Part shown: positions 48,870-60,852 of the stretch, in pieces
Layout of the letters: the number at the start of each line of letters is the position of its first letter
Position numbering within the stretch: position 1 is the first letter of the stretch
Assembly: GCF_000002995.4 (NCBI RefSeq)
Contig: NW_025062287.1
Span: 1-64,000 of the forward strand
Length of the DNA: 64,000 nucleotides
Direction of reading: 5' to 3'
DNA from: Brugia malayi
Lineage: Eukaryota > Nematoda > Chromadorea > Rhabditida > Onchocercidae
The notes under the pieces: model-generated
Databases searched by the model: none
Told to the model about the DNA's origin: nothing
What the model saw: the letters and a program-made list of their open reading frames with translations, nothing else
Position numbers and translations under genes: made by a program

Positions 48870-49579
48870 CTTATTCAGATGGATGATGATGGTGATAACG
48901 ATGATTGTGGCTTTCTATGCAGGTAGCTTAAGTTTAATTTCGAAAATTGGAAGAAATTGCTAGCAGAAATAAATATGAAAAAATAATAAAAAATAAAATA
49001 AAATAAAACGAACTAATCATTTCATCACTTAGCATTAGTATACGCAACAATTGAAAGCTAAAATGATAGCTTGCAATGATTACTTTTGGCGAAATAAAAT
49101 TTGATGACGAAAAAAAAAAGAAAGCATTAATTAATTTGTTGATAAAGTGATGTCAGATTTCATTTTGAAATTGCCAGAATTTGAAACAAAATGTTAAAAT
49201 ATTCAAATTGATAGTTATTTCGACATGTACACATGTACATTTGGCTTGACTTATTAGTTATTGATTTTAACAACAAATTTCAACTTAAATTTTTCTTTTT
49301 TTGAAAATTTAAAATTTTTTAGTCATAAAGTAATATTATTGAATTATTTTTACTTTGGTATTATTTTTGCTGTAATTGAAATTACAAATATTATGATTTG
49401 TTCTCTAATCTAGCTTATTAGAAATCATTATTAATTTAAATGAGAATTTTAATTTGGATCTTACGTTTGGATATTACGATGCTTATAATTGTATGAGACG
49501 CTAAACTAAAGTTTAGCAATTTAAGCAGCGTGAAATTCATCATTATATGATATGTGAATACGTTTTTTTTCTTTTGTTT
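48870..49579. other. Non-coding flank between outer element and first BTB-BACK repeat unit
   Basis: AT-rich, no gene seen. Near-identical to about 61222-61928. Contains an 8-bp-stem palindrome GCTAAACT-AA-AGTTTAGC at 49500-49517 (repeated in the second copy near 61850-61867). Confidence 0.8.
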
Positions 49580-49864
49580 TGATAAGAGCAAAAAAATATT
49601 GTTTCATTTTTCTCTTCTAAACAACTAAAACCATTCAAAAATTTTTTTACTCTGAGAAATCAATTATAATTTCTAAGTTTGATTGATTATACCTATAATT
49701 TAGTATGTTTATGGCAAAATCAGAAAGAAAAAATATTTTCTTTTTTATTCCTTTTAAAATTATAATTAGCACATTGGGAAATGAAGAAAAAATGTTATGA
49801 TAGTACGGTGAGAATTAAATTTGAAATTCATATAGGAAATTAATAATTCATTGATCATTCTTAA

Positions 49865-52800
49865 TCACTTCGTGTCAGTTTTTTCACGTGCCTGTCGTTC
49901 CTTACGTAATTCTTTGCGACTTTTTGGTGGTTCAGTTCGTAATGGGATTTGCTCAAATTTAGGTCGTCGTTTCAAATTTGATGCCGATTCTTGACTGCTA
50001 CTTGTTCGAATTTCAGCTGATTCTAGTGTTGGAAAGCTTGTGATAGCGGCGCCTGATCTTTCCTGTTCACCACTACCACCACCAATAGCACCACCGCCAA
50101 CAGTACCATCAATAGCACCATTACCAATAGTACTATCAGTAATGACACCATCTCTAATAGTATCACCATCGATAACACCACAATCAGTAGTATCAATTCC
50201 AGCCGCACCACCACCGATAGCACCAGCAGTATCATCGTTAGCAGCAGCATCAGAAGTAGTAATAGGAACATTTGAGTAGGTGAGTATCGGATCATTACGT
50301 GCTGTAATTACCATACAAATCGAATCATGAGAGCTTTTTGGTGGTAATATAGAGAGAGTTTGGTGCTATTTTGGAGTGGAACCATTTCACTTGTTACATT
50401 TCCACTTTTAGACAAATGCTTTGATTGTTGAGTTAAAATTTCAAACCAAAATTGTCATCCACTATCACTAATCTTTTCCTGGGTTGGGTAAATTACGCTA
50501 TTTTGATAACCTGTTCGATTACGAGAACTACCAGATCCTATTGGAAGCTGTTGAGCTGGACGCCAATTTTTGTCAACTGATACGGATGTTTCATTACTAA
50601 TACTTCTGGTTGTTACAGATGATACCGAATCAAAAGGTGGAATGATATATGATCCAAGAGGTGATGATGCTAATCCTAATGTTCCTCTTAATGGATCTGG
50701 TGCAATTGCAGTTTCTGCACCAGACACCGTATAGATGGACGATGATAATGATTGATTGCGATTTTGTGGTGATGTCAAATGATCTATAATTTAATTTTTA
50801 GGTAGCTATTTTGTTCTAAATTTTTAATGTTAACTTTTAATCATATACTTATACATTGATTTTTTTTTTTTGTTTCGCAAACATACAAATTTAAATGATT
50901 ACAAATTTTCTTTTCATAATGTGAAATTGATATATTTGTTTAAAAAATCAAAAAATAAAAAAAATGGAAACCACAAATTTGGCATAAATTGCATCCATTA
51001 AAAAGAGTTGCACAATTGGTCCCAAATCTGGTACATCCAATGATTTCTTCATTATTTCTTGACGCTAGAAAAATTAAAAAAGAATTTTATCTTATCATGT
51101 ATTAAATCCTTATTTTCTTTATCTTTAATAATTTATCTGCCATTTTTTAAATAATCCTTATAATTGGAAGTTTTAAAAAAAAAAAAAAAATTAAATGAAG
51201 CAAATAGGAGAGAAATAGATAACAAAATAACAAACGTTATCAGCCACATGAATAATTTCCTTGAAATTAACATTATCCAAAAGAGCTGGCGCATAACAAA
51301 TATGTTCAGGATTATTTTGAAGCCAAAATATGATCGCTTCATAAATTTCTGATACCCATTCAGGTCCTTGTAATACTGGTGAAGAAATAAGCGCATAAAG
51401 CATTTCGAATGATAACTAAAAAAAGGGAAAGAGAGAGAGAGAAAGAGAAAGAAGAATATTAGTTCTTTTAAATTTAGGCAACTTTCCTAATTTTTTTTCT
51501 TTAAATTGCTCTGAAATAATAATGAAAACAAACAAAAAAATATACAAAAGAAATTATTTCTTTTTTTTTCCTATACTTTTAAAAATTCTGGGTTTGCCAG
51601 AATATCATGAAATTTTATTGCTGCACCATCAACAACCATATTACGATACTGTGATTGTCTAAATGTAAGATAAAAATTAATGATAAGAAAAAAGTTATGA
51701 TAAAATAATTTTTTTTATAGATAGTAATATTATAGTTTCATTTAAGATAATAACAAAATTTCGTTGAGCGATTAGATTTTTTCCTTTTTTATTATAAATT
51801 TTGGACTTTTTTTTATGCTAGAAGCTTTGAAACTATAAACAGGTAAACATTGATAAATACCTGATTATATGATTTAAAATGAAAAAATTAATTAAACAAA
51901 CGGAGCTAGACAAGCAATAGCAGAGTAAAGTAATGAAATTGGTGGTGATGTATTTTCTAATATGCGTGCAGTCATTTCTTCACAAATTAATGATACCAAT
52001 GAAGTTACCTGAAAACTTTTTCTTTTTTTTGTGTCAAAATTTTTTTAAATAAAAATTTAACTGCAAATACAATTATATCTGCTAATCATAACTATAATTT
52101 TATTGGATAGAAAGATTTGCTTTCCATTTATTTTAATTATTAAAAAGAATATTTGTCTCTATTTAATCACTACAATTTTTTTCTATATCATTTAAATATC
52201 TTTTGTTAAGGTATATTTTCAGAATTCAGACATTTTGTTCCATCTGTATTGGTTTTATCAATTCTTCGTTTAGCCTATTTAATTCATTTGACTTTGTCAA
52301 CTGATTTCATTTTTTTTTTTTTTTTAAAATAAAAGTGTTATTTTAATTCCTAAATTCTTTATTATTAAGTTAAGTTTAATGTATTTACTCGAAGATCATT
52401 AGCTGCTATTAGAACATTCTCCAATTCAGTTTCTAAAAATTTAATTTGTCCACTTTGAATGAAAGCTACCACGTTATAGAGACCGGCATTCGTAATATTT
52501 GGCATACCATATAAATGAACTGTGATTTCTTTACCGGATGAAAGTATTTCCGGTGTTGCCTAAATATAATCTTTCTAGGATAGTTACTCATATTACTTTT
52601 ATAGTTATTTAAAATTTTAATTAGTTTATAAAATACTTTCATTACATAAATAATATTTGTGACAAGTATAAATGTATAAAATTCCTATATTAATGATAAT
52701 TTACTCAGGTGCAACAGATCAATATATCAAAAATATATCAAAAATCAAATTAGCTCATTTCTTTTTTTTATTTAAATTGTTTCATATTTCTATATATCAA

Positions 52801-54093
52801 AAATCAAATTAGCTCATTTCTTTTTATTTAAATTGTTTCATATTTCTGTTCTAATTTCATCACTTCATTTCTATCCTGAATACTATTTGATATTATGCAA
52901 TACATAAAGTCTATTTGATATTTTAGGATGAATTTAGTGATATGATAAAAACTAGTTCTCATATATCAAAATGTTTGTGAAAATTTCTGCGAAACTTTTA
53001 TGAAATGTTTTGAAAGAAAGATATTTGTGAAATATTTTTTTTTTTTTAAAAAAAAAAACAGATTGAAATGATCAAATATTTAAACAATTACAAATTTTGT
53101 ACAACATATATTAATTAATTCAATTAAAATTTACTTGTGATGAAATAAGTTTGCGAAAAATATCAGAGAATGCAACAAGTAAGCATGCAGGTGCATTACA
53201 TGAATATCCATTTTCAAGCACAATTTTTACTCGATTTTGAAACCAATATTTGCTGACCACTTTAAATAAACTTCAGCTTCTAATCTATCAGTACGCAATT
53301 CATCCTTAAATGAAAAAAAAAAAAAAAAAAAATTGTTAAATATAGACACGAAAAACTTTGAAATTACTTAATTTCAAATAAATTTTTAAAACATCTTTTA
53401 CGTTTCAACTTTTTTTTCATCAATTTCTTTTTTTTTTTTTAATCATAGTAATACATTGAAATTTTTCAATAGTTAATTTAATACAGATATAAAAATGCTC
53501 GCAAATAATAAAATAGAACTATCTTATAAAAAAAAAATTTAGCATATTTAGTTTTTTGTTAAATAATTTATTAATTATTATGATATTAAACATAAAAAAA
53601 GAATGAATATGCAAACAATAATCTTTTTTATTTCAAAAATGAAATTTTTAATTTTTTAGTATTTCAAATATTCTTATCAATAACTGAATTAATTTTTTTT
53701 AATAGCCATAAATATGATTTTTTAAAGAAATAATTTGAAAAAATTCTAAACACTGTTCATGTTTTTTCTTTCACTTTTTTTTTTTTTTTTTTATGCTTAA
53801 ATATAAATATGCCTTTTTTAATAATTAATTACGAAAATTAAATTAAATCAGACCTGCAAATAATATTTGCGAATATCTCCTGGTACAACCCATACAACAT
53901 CCAACACTAGTCGCTGCTGTAACTGCGGCACTCCTTCCTGCGATCTGCCGTACCACATCTGATAGAAGCATGCAAATGATCCGTTGCAATAATTCAAATC
54001 AAATAAATTTGTTTTATTCTTATAAATAAATTTGCATATGAATGTAGCAAATCGTTCATTTAAGCTTCCATTTTCGTTTTTCAAATCAGCCAT
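49865..54093 (-). pseudogene. BTB-BACK domain protein gene, copy 1 (two frame breaks)
   Basis: Exons: 53854-54093, 53135-53304, 52389-52559, 51898-52008, 51577-51648, 51236-51415, 50975-51064, 50469-50783, 49865-50301. In the consensus of the copies these sum to 1788 bases, 595 codons plus stop. Order: N-terminal region from MADLKNENGS; BTB fold (VKIVLENGYSCNAPACLLVAF, ITVHLYGMPNI, ELENVLIAANDLRVTSLVSL); BACK (IKFHDILANPEFLKLSFEML, PEWVSEIYEAIIFWLQNNPE); Ser-rich region; an acidic Gly/Thr/Ile low-complexity stretch; a basic tail (KSRKELRKERQAREK). No kelch repeats. BTB-BACK proteins commonly act as cullin-3 adaptors. This copy lacks one base in exon 2 (near 53236) and one at the exon 8 acceptor (near 50784). 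Only about 63 bp of native upstream DNA is retained. Confidence 0.82.
52739..52860. repeat. Private tandem duplication of about 60 bp in unit 1
   Basis: The block AAATCAAATTAGCTCATTTC with its flank to CATATTTCT occurs twice in a row in unit 1 and once in unit 2 (near 57310). Intronic. Confidence 0.85.
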
Positions 54094-54436
54094 TAATGTA
54101 TTTTTCAATACAATTTGAATAATTGATAGTTCGAAAAATTATTTCACGCATTAACTGATAAGAGCAAAAAAATATTGTTTCATTTTTCTCTTCTAAACAA
54201 CTAAAACCATTCAAAAATTTTTTTACTCTGAGAAATCAATTATAATTTCTAAGTTTGATTGATTATACCTATAATTTAGTATGTTTATGGCAAAATCAGA
54301 AAGAAAAAATATTTTCTTCTTTATTCTTTTAAAATAATTAGCACATTGGGAAATGAAGAAAAAATGTTATGATAGTACGGTGAGAATTAAATTTGAAATT
54401 CATATAGGAAATTAATAATTCATTGATCATTCTTAA
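54094..54436 (-). promoter_or_regulatory. 343-bp intergenic region between BTB-BACK copies 2 and 1
   Basis: Lies between the stop of copy 2 (54437) and the ATG of copy 1 (54093), same strand. Contains AATAAA on the minus strand at 54320-54325, about 112 bases after the stop of copy 2, and the duplication junction at 54156-54160. The size and order resemble a nematode operon spacer. Confidence 0.5.
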
Positions 54437-57400
54437 TCACTTCGTGTCAGTTTTTTCACGTGCCTGTCGTTCCTTACGTAATTCTTTGCGACTTTTTGGT
54501 GGTTCAGTTCGTAATGGGATTTGCTCAAATTTAGGTCGTCGTTTCAAATTTGATGCCGATTCTTGACTGCTACTTGTTCGAATTTCAGCTGATTCTAGTG
54601 TTGGAAAGCTTGTGATAGCGGCGCCTGATCTTTCCTGTTCACCACTACCACCACCAATAGCACCACCGCCAACAGTACCATCAATAGCACCATTACCAAT
54701 AGTACTATCAGTAATGACACCATCTCTAATAGTATCACCATCGATAACACCACAATCAGTAGTATCAATTCCAGCCGCACCACCACCGATAGCACCAGCA
54801 GTATCATCGTTAGCAGCAGCATCAGAAGTAGTAATAGGAACATTTGAGTAGGTGAGTATCGGATCATTACGTGCTGTAATTACCATACAAATCGAATCAT
54901 GAGAGCTTTTGGTGGTAATATAGAGAGAGTTTGGTGCTATTTTGGAGTGGAACCATTTCACTTGTTACATTTCCACTTTTAGACAAATGCTTTGATTGTT
55001 GAGTTAAAATTTCAAACAAAATTGTCATCCACTATCACTAATCTTTTCCTGGTTGGGTAAATTACGCTATTTTGATAACCTGTTCGATTACGAGAACTAC
55101 CAGATCCTATTGGAAGCTGTTGAGCTGGACGCCAATTTTTGTCAACTGATACGGATGTTTCATTACTAATACTTCTGGTTGTTACAGATGATACCGAATC
55201 AAAAGGTGGAATGATATATGATCCAAGAGGTGATGATGCTAATCCTAATGTTCCTCTTAATGGATCTGGTGCAATTGCAGTTTCTGCACCAGACACCGTA
55301 TAGATGGACGATGATAATGATTGATTGCGATTTTGTGGTGATGTCAAATGATCCTATAATTTAATTTTTAGGTAGCTATTTTGTTCTAAATTTTTAATGT
55401 TAACTTTTAATCATATACTTATAACATTGATTTTTTTTTTTTGTTTCGCAAACATACAAATTAAATGATTACAAATTTTTCTTTTCATAATGTGAAATTG
55501 ATATATTTGTTTAAAAATCAAAAAATAAAAAAATGGAAACCACAAATTTGGCATAAATTGCATCCATTAAAAAGAGTTGCACAATTGGTCCAAATCTGGT
55601 ACATCCAATGATTTCTTCATTATTTCTTGACGGCTAGAAAAATTAAAAAAGATTTTATCTTATCATGTATTAAATCCTTATTTTCTTTATCTTTAATAAT
55701 TTATCTGCCATTTTTTAAATAATCCTTATAATTGAAGTTTTAAAAAAAAAAAAAAAATTAAATGAAGCAATAGGAGAGAAATAGATAACAAAATAACAAA
55801 CGTTATCAGCCACATGAATAATTTCCTTGAAATTAACATTATCCAAAAGAGCTGGCGCATAACAAATATGTTCAGGATTATTTTGAAGCCAAAATATGAT
55901 CGCTTCATAAATTTCTGATACCCATTCAGGTCCTTGTAATACTGGTGAAGAAATAAGCGCATAAAGCATTTCGAATGATAACTAAAAAAAGGGAAAGAGA
56001 GAGAGAGAAAGAGAAAGAAGAATATTAGTTCTTTTAAATTTAGGCAACTTTCCTAATTTTTTTTTCTTTAAATTGCTCTGAAATAATAATGAAAACAAAC
56101 AAAAAAATATACAAAAGAAATTATTTCTTTTTTTTCCCTATACTTTTAAAAATTCTGGGTTTGCCAGAATATCATGAAATTTTATTGCTGCACCATCAAC
56201 AACCATATTACGATACTGTGATTGTCTAAATGTAAGATAAAAATTAATGATAAGAAAAAAGTTATGATAAAATAATTTTTTTTATAGATAGTAATATTAT
56301 AGTTTCATTTAAGATAATAACAAAATTTCGTTGAGCGATTAGATTTTTTCCTTTTTTATTATAAATTTTGGACTTTTTTTTATGCTAGAAGCTTTGAAAC
56401 TATAAACAGGTAAACATTGATAAATACCTGATTATATGATTTAAAATGAAAAAATTAATTAAACAAACGGAGCTAGACAAGCAATAGCAGAGTAAAGTAA
56501 TGAAATTGGTGGTGATGTATTTTCTAATATGCGTGCAGTCATTTCTTCACAAATTAATGATACCAATGAAGTTACCTGAAAACTTTTTTCTTTTTTTTGT
56601 GTCAAAATTTTTTTTAAATAAAAATTTAACTGCAAATACAATTATATCTACTAATCATAACTATAATTTTATTGGATAGAAAGATTTGCTTTCCATTTAT
56701 TTTAATTATTAAAAAGAATATTTGTCTCTATTTAATCACTACAATTTTTTCTATATCATTTAAATATCTTTTGTTAAGGTATATTTTCAGAATTCAGACA
56801 TTTTGTTCCATCTGTATTGGTTTTATCAATTCTTCGTTTAGCCTATTTAATTCATTTGACTTTGTCAACTGATTTCATTTTTTTTTTCTTTTTTAAAATA
56901 AAAGTGTTATTTTAATTCCTAAATTCTTTATTATTAAGTTAAGTTTAATGTATTTACTCGAAGATCATTAGCTGCTATTAGAACATTCTCCAATTCAGTT
57001 TCTAAAAATTTAATTTGTCCACTTTGAATGAAAGCTACCACGTTATAGAGACCGGCATTCGTAATATTTGGCATACCATATAAATGAACTGTGATTTCTT
57101 TACCGGATGAAAGTATTTCCGGTGTTGCCTAAATATAATCTTTCTAGGATAGTTACTCATATTACTTTTATAGTTATTTAAAATTTTAATTAGTTTATAA
57201 AATACTTTCATTACATAAATAATATTTGTGACAAGTATAAATGTATAAAATTCCTATATTAATGATAATTTACTCAGGTGCAACAGATCAATATATCAAA
57301 ATATATCAAAAATCAAATTAGCTCATTTCTTTTTTATTTAAATTGTTTCATATTTCTGTTCTAATTTCATCACTTCATTTCTATCCTGAATACTATTTGA

Positions 57401-58665
57401 TATTATGCAATACATAAAGTCTATTTGATATTTTAGGATGAATTTAGTGATATGATAAAAACTAGTTCTCATATATCAAAATGTTTGTGAAAATTTCTGC
57501 GAAACTTTTATGAAATGTTTTGAAAGAAAGATATTTGTGAAATATTTTTTTTTTTTTAAAAAAAAAACAGATTGAAATGATCAAATATTTAAACAATTAC
57601 AAATTTGTACAACATATATTAATTAATTCAATTAAAATTTACTTGTGATGAAATAAGTTTGCGAAAAATATCAGAGAATGCAACAAGTAAGCATGCAGGT
57701 GCATTACATGAATATCCATTTTCAAGCACAATTTTTACTCGATTTTTGAAACCAATATTTGCTGACCACTTTAAATAAACTTCAGCTTCTAATCTATCAG
57801 TACGCAATTCATCCTTAAATGAAAAAAAAAAAAAAAAAAAAAAAATTGTTAAATATAGACACGAAAAACTTTGAAATTACTTAATTTAAATAAATTTTAA
57901 AACATCTTTTACGTTTCAACTTTTTTTTCATCAATTTCTTTTTTTTTTTTTAATCATAGTAATACATTGAAATTTTTCAATAGTTAATTTAATACAGATA
58001 TAAAAATGCTCGCAAATAATAAAATAGAACTATCTTATAAAAAAAAATTTAGCATATTTAGTTTTTTGTTAAATAATTTATTAATTATTATGATATTAAA
58101 CATAAAAAAAGAATGAATATGCAAACAATAATCTTTTTTATTTCAAAAATGAAATTTTTAATTTTTTAGTATTTCAAATATTCTTATCAATAACTGAATT
58201 AATTTTTTTTAATAGCCATAAATATGATTTTTTTAAAGAAATAATTTGAAAAAATTCTAAACACTGTTCATGTTTTTTCTTTCACTTTTTTTTTTTTTTT
58301 TTATGCTTAAATATAAATATGCCTTTTTTAATAATTAATTACGAAAATTAAATTAAATCAGACCTGCAAATAATATTTGCGAATATCTCCTGGTACAACC
58401 CATACAACATCCAACACTAGTCGCTGCTGTAACTGCGGCACTCCTTCCTGCGATCTGCCGTACCACATCTGATAGAAGCATGCAAATGATCCGTTGCAAT
58501 AATTCAAATCAAATAAATTTGTTTTATTCTTATAAATAAATTTGCATATGAATGTAGCAAATCGTTCATTTAAGCTTCCATTTTCGTTTTTCAAATCAGC
58601 CATTAATGTATTTTTCAATACAATTTGAATAATTGATAGTTCGAAAAATTATTTCACGCATTAAC
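54156..58665 (-). repeat. Tandem repeat unit 2 (about 4510 bp) carrying a BTB-BACK gene
   Basis: Head-to-tail copy of unit 1. Its upper end runs on into unique sequence at 58666, whereas unit 1 ends at a junction with unit 2. TGATA is shared by both edges. Confidence 0.93.
54437..58603 (-). CDS. BTB-BACK domain protein gene, copy 2 (native upstream region; indels in exons 7 and 8)
   Basis: Exons: 58364-58603, 57643-57813, 56958-57128, 56465-56575, 56144-56215, 55802-55981, 55544-55633, 55039-55353, 54437-54873, all with GT/AG junctions. Same domains as copy 1. The BTB exons (57643-57813, 56958-57128) are in frame here, unlike copy 1. Exon 7 has an extra base at its acceptor end (near 55633) and a missing base near 55591, which cancel. 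Exon 8 lacks one G near 55051 (CCTGGTTGGG against CCTGGGTTGGG), shifting the frame at the splice to the last exon. ATG at 58603 was chosen because no acceptor lies just upstream. This is the only copy joined to its own upstream DNA. Confidence 0.82.
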
Positions 58666-58765
58666 TGATATTAATTTAAAATTAGCAAAAATAATTAATA
58701 CAATTTGAATTATTGATAGTTATAAAAATTTTTTCAAGTATTTATTGATATTATTTAAAAACAAG
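58619..58765. repeat. Imperfect 80-bp direct repeat upstream of copy 2
   Basis: ACAATTTGAATAATTGATAG and its following 50 bases recur 80 bases further on (from 58700) with about 15 to 20 percent differences. Lies in the presumptive promoter/5' region of copy 2. Confidence 0.65.
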
Positions 58766-59006
58766 CAAAATAATAAGTAAATATAAACAAAATTTCTTAA
58801 TTTCCTAATATCCTTTTTTTGTCTTTTTTTTTTTTTTTTTAACATTTTGATGGAAATGACCAAACTGGATTTTACTTGGAATAACAGATAATTAGAAGAA
58901 TTTAATTCTTTAAAAATTAGTTCTTTAAAAAAAAAAGTTTGATCCATCTTTTTCTTTATTAAAAAATAAAGAACAAGAAAATTGTTTTTACCATCTTTTG
59001 TTACAG

Positions 59007-59135
59007 ACTTTTGAATATGTGTTGTATACTGTAAATTCATCTGTAAACAACGGTTACAATCTTGATCATTTTCGTCTTAAATGTGATGATTTATTTGAAA
59101 TTTTGAATGCTGATTTATTGAAAGTAAATGATGAG
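59007..59135 (+). pseudogene. Plus-strand exon of a BTB-kelch-type gene (end of BTB, start of BACK)
   Basis: A clean 43-codon exon between TTGTTACAG and GAG|GTATAC. It encodes NLDHFRLKCDDLFEILNADL and then LKVNDE, the pattern of the BACK domain in kelch-like proteins (FL.L....L..LLSSDDLNV..EE). No upstream BTB exons are seen between 58670 and 59006, so the gene is truncated by the repeat structure or its 5' part has gone. Family call rests on the BACK pattern only. Confidence 0.6.
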
Positions 59136-60061
59136 GTATACTAATTGAATGTTACACATTTTAAATACATGAAAAGTATTTTGTGCTTATTGATAAAGTA
59201 CGAATTTTTGCTAAATTTTTAAATTCTAATTTTTTTAAATAAGGAAAAAAATTACATTTCTATATTGTGTTAGATGGATGTTTGGATTCTTCTTCTTAAA
59301 CGATGATGATTTGATAGATTGTAAAAAACGTATGCCATATTGTTGTCAACTATGTGTTATAATTTGTTAAATGATGAACAGGTTTAACAAAATTTTCTCT
59401 TATTTCTATATCAATTTAAATTGTGATTTTGATTTTATATATTTTTTCATGCAATAATTACTGTTTGCGAAGAAATCTTCTACAATTTTCATTTCATTCC
59501 ATCATAAGCTATAATTAATTATAATTAAAATGATTAAATGAGAGCTTTAATGATTGATGTAAGTATTTCTGCACTGTAGCAAAATTTAATTCAAGTTCTA
59601 ATTAAATACAGCGATGAGTTTAAGAAATAAAATTTTATGGTTTTCTAAATTTTTCATAAAAATTCTGTTCTTTAACAAGGCATTATTGATATGAAATATT
59701 TGTAAATGTATATTTATTAAATGTATCACTAATATCTAACAAAATTCATCCAAAATATTCCATTAATTTATGAATATAAACTTAAAAAAAGAAACAAATT
59801 TTAATTGAACATTTACTTCAGCATTCAATATAAATATATTACCAATATTAAAAAATATTGATTAAAAGACAATTTAATATTAAATATTAAAAAGGACAAA
59901 TATTGAATATTAAGAAAAAGAGGCAATAAAAGATAAAGAAAAATTTGTTAATATTAAATTAATAATCAGAAAAAAAGAGGGAGATAAAGAAAACCATTGT
60001 GGGAAATTTTCAGGAGGATGAAATTAAAAAAGATCTTACACGTTTTAAATAAACATTATCG
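59136..60061. other. AT-rich sequence between the two kelch-like fragments
   Basis: No conserved motif recognised. A TTTTCAG acceptor at about 60005-60012 precedes a short frame that stops. It is probably intronic or decayed BACK sequence. Confidence 0.5.
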
Positions 60062-60258
60062 ATGATCAAAAAAATATGATTTGGTCAATGAATAGGGAAA
60101 CGAGAATTCCACGTCACTTATTATTAGCAATTGGAGGATGGAGAAAAAAAGGCCAACAAATGTCGCAGAATTATTAAATAATAAATGGCAACGTGCAAAG
60201 ACATTTGAAGATAAATGTCAAATAGCTTATTATGAATGTATCGTTATCAATAATGTAA
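60062..60258 (+). pseudogene. Plus-strand kelch-repeat fragment with frameshift
   Basis: RETRIPRHLLLAIGGW, then after an A7 run at 60144-60150 the frame must change to read PTNVAELLNNKWQRA and AYYECIVINNVKFY. This matches the first kelch blade of KLHL-type proteins (IGGW ... PTN..E.Y....W ... ). The frame break sits in the A-run, so it may be a sequence error or a true lesion. Upstream in the same frame is a TAA at about 60046. With 59007-59135 it outlines a decayed kelch-like gene. Confidence 0.6.
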
Positions 60259-60852
60259 AATTTTACTATTAAATATTTAATATTTATTTGGTTATTTTGT
60301 TCAATAGAAGAAAGCATTATTTAAATAATCTTTTTTTTTTTTTTTTAAACAGAGAAAAGAAATATTTATTGAAGAAAATAATTCCATTAAGATTTTTTTT
60401 TCTGATAAAATTCTATTTTTATTAAGTATGTTTTATCATTTGTATATATTCAAATAATATGGAATTTGTTTATTATTTAAATTTATAAATTTTAAAATGT
60501 TAACTTTAGAAATTATATGTTATTGGTTGTTTTGAAGGAAAACAATATTTTAATATCAAACGTGTTGTTATAATAGTGAAACAAAACAATGATCTTAATT
60601 AGCTCCAATAAATTATCCAAGGTAAACTTTTTAGTATGTAATTCTTATAATATGAAAGATATTTGTAAAAATTCAAATAAACATTTACCGAATGCAATTT
60701 GCATTTGCCATATTGTTTGACCCACGTGAAATACGCCACTACTTTTACAGTATATTTGTTTGTTATTTAGGTGAAACAAATAATTACTTACCATTGCAAC
60801 TAGATAAGAAAAAGTCCAAAATGGATAAAATGGATTTTATAATTATCTTTCG
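60259..60852. other. AT-rich sequence up to the second segmental copy, no gene seen
   Basis: A 62-codon frame at 60692-60880 runs across the duplication junction into the LTR fragment, so it is not a gene. The last 20 bases (about 60833-60852) resemble LTR sequence at 48705-48726. Confidence 0.6.

Larger units (their letters stand above)
49580..54155 (-). repeat. Tandem repeat unit 1 (about 4576 bp) carrying a BTB-BACK gene
   Basis: Begins TGATAAGAGC and matches unit 2 (54156-58665) throughout. The difference in length is largely a private tandem duplication of about 60 bp at about 52739-52860. Confidence 0.93.

Noticed and set aside
50040..50279. Proline/serine-rich plus-strand frame over the same exon
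   Set aside because: Antisense shadow of the Gly-rich repeat, without splice sites or start context.
50023..50295. Strongly hydrophobic 90-codon frame (Leu/Val-rich), repeated in each BTB-BACK unit
   Set aside because: It is the out-of-phase reading of the GAT/GGT/ATT repeats in the last BTB-BACK exon; its presence in every unit follows from duplication.
58836..58876. FDGND, a kelch-like pentapeptide on the plus strand before the BACK exon
   Set aside because: No acceptor, wrong order for a kelch blade before BACK, and a stop soon after.
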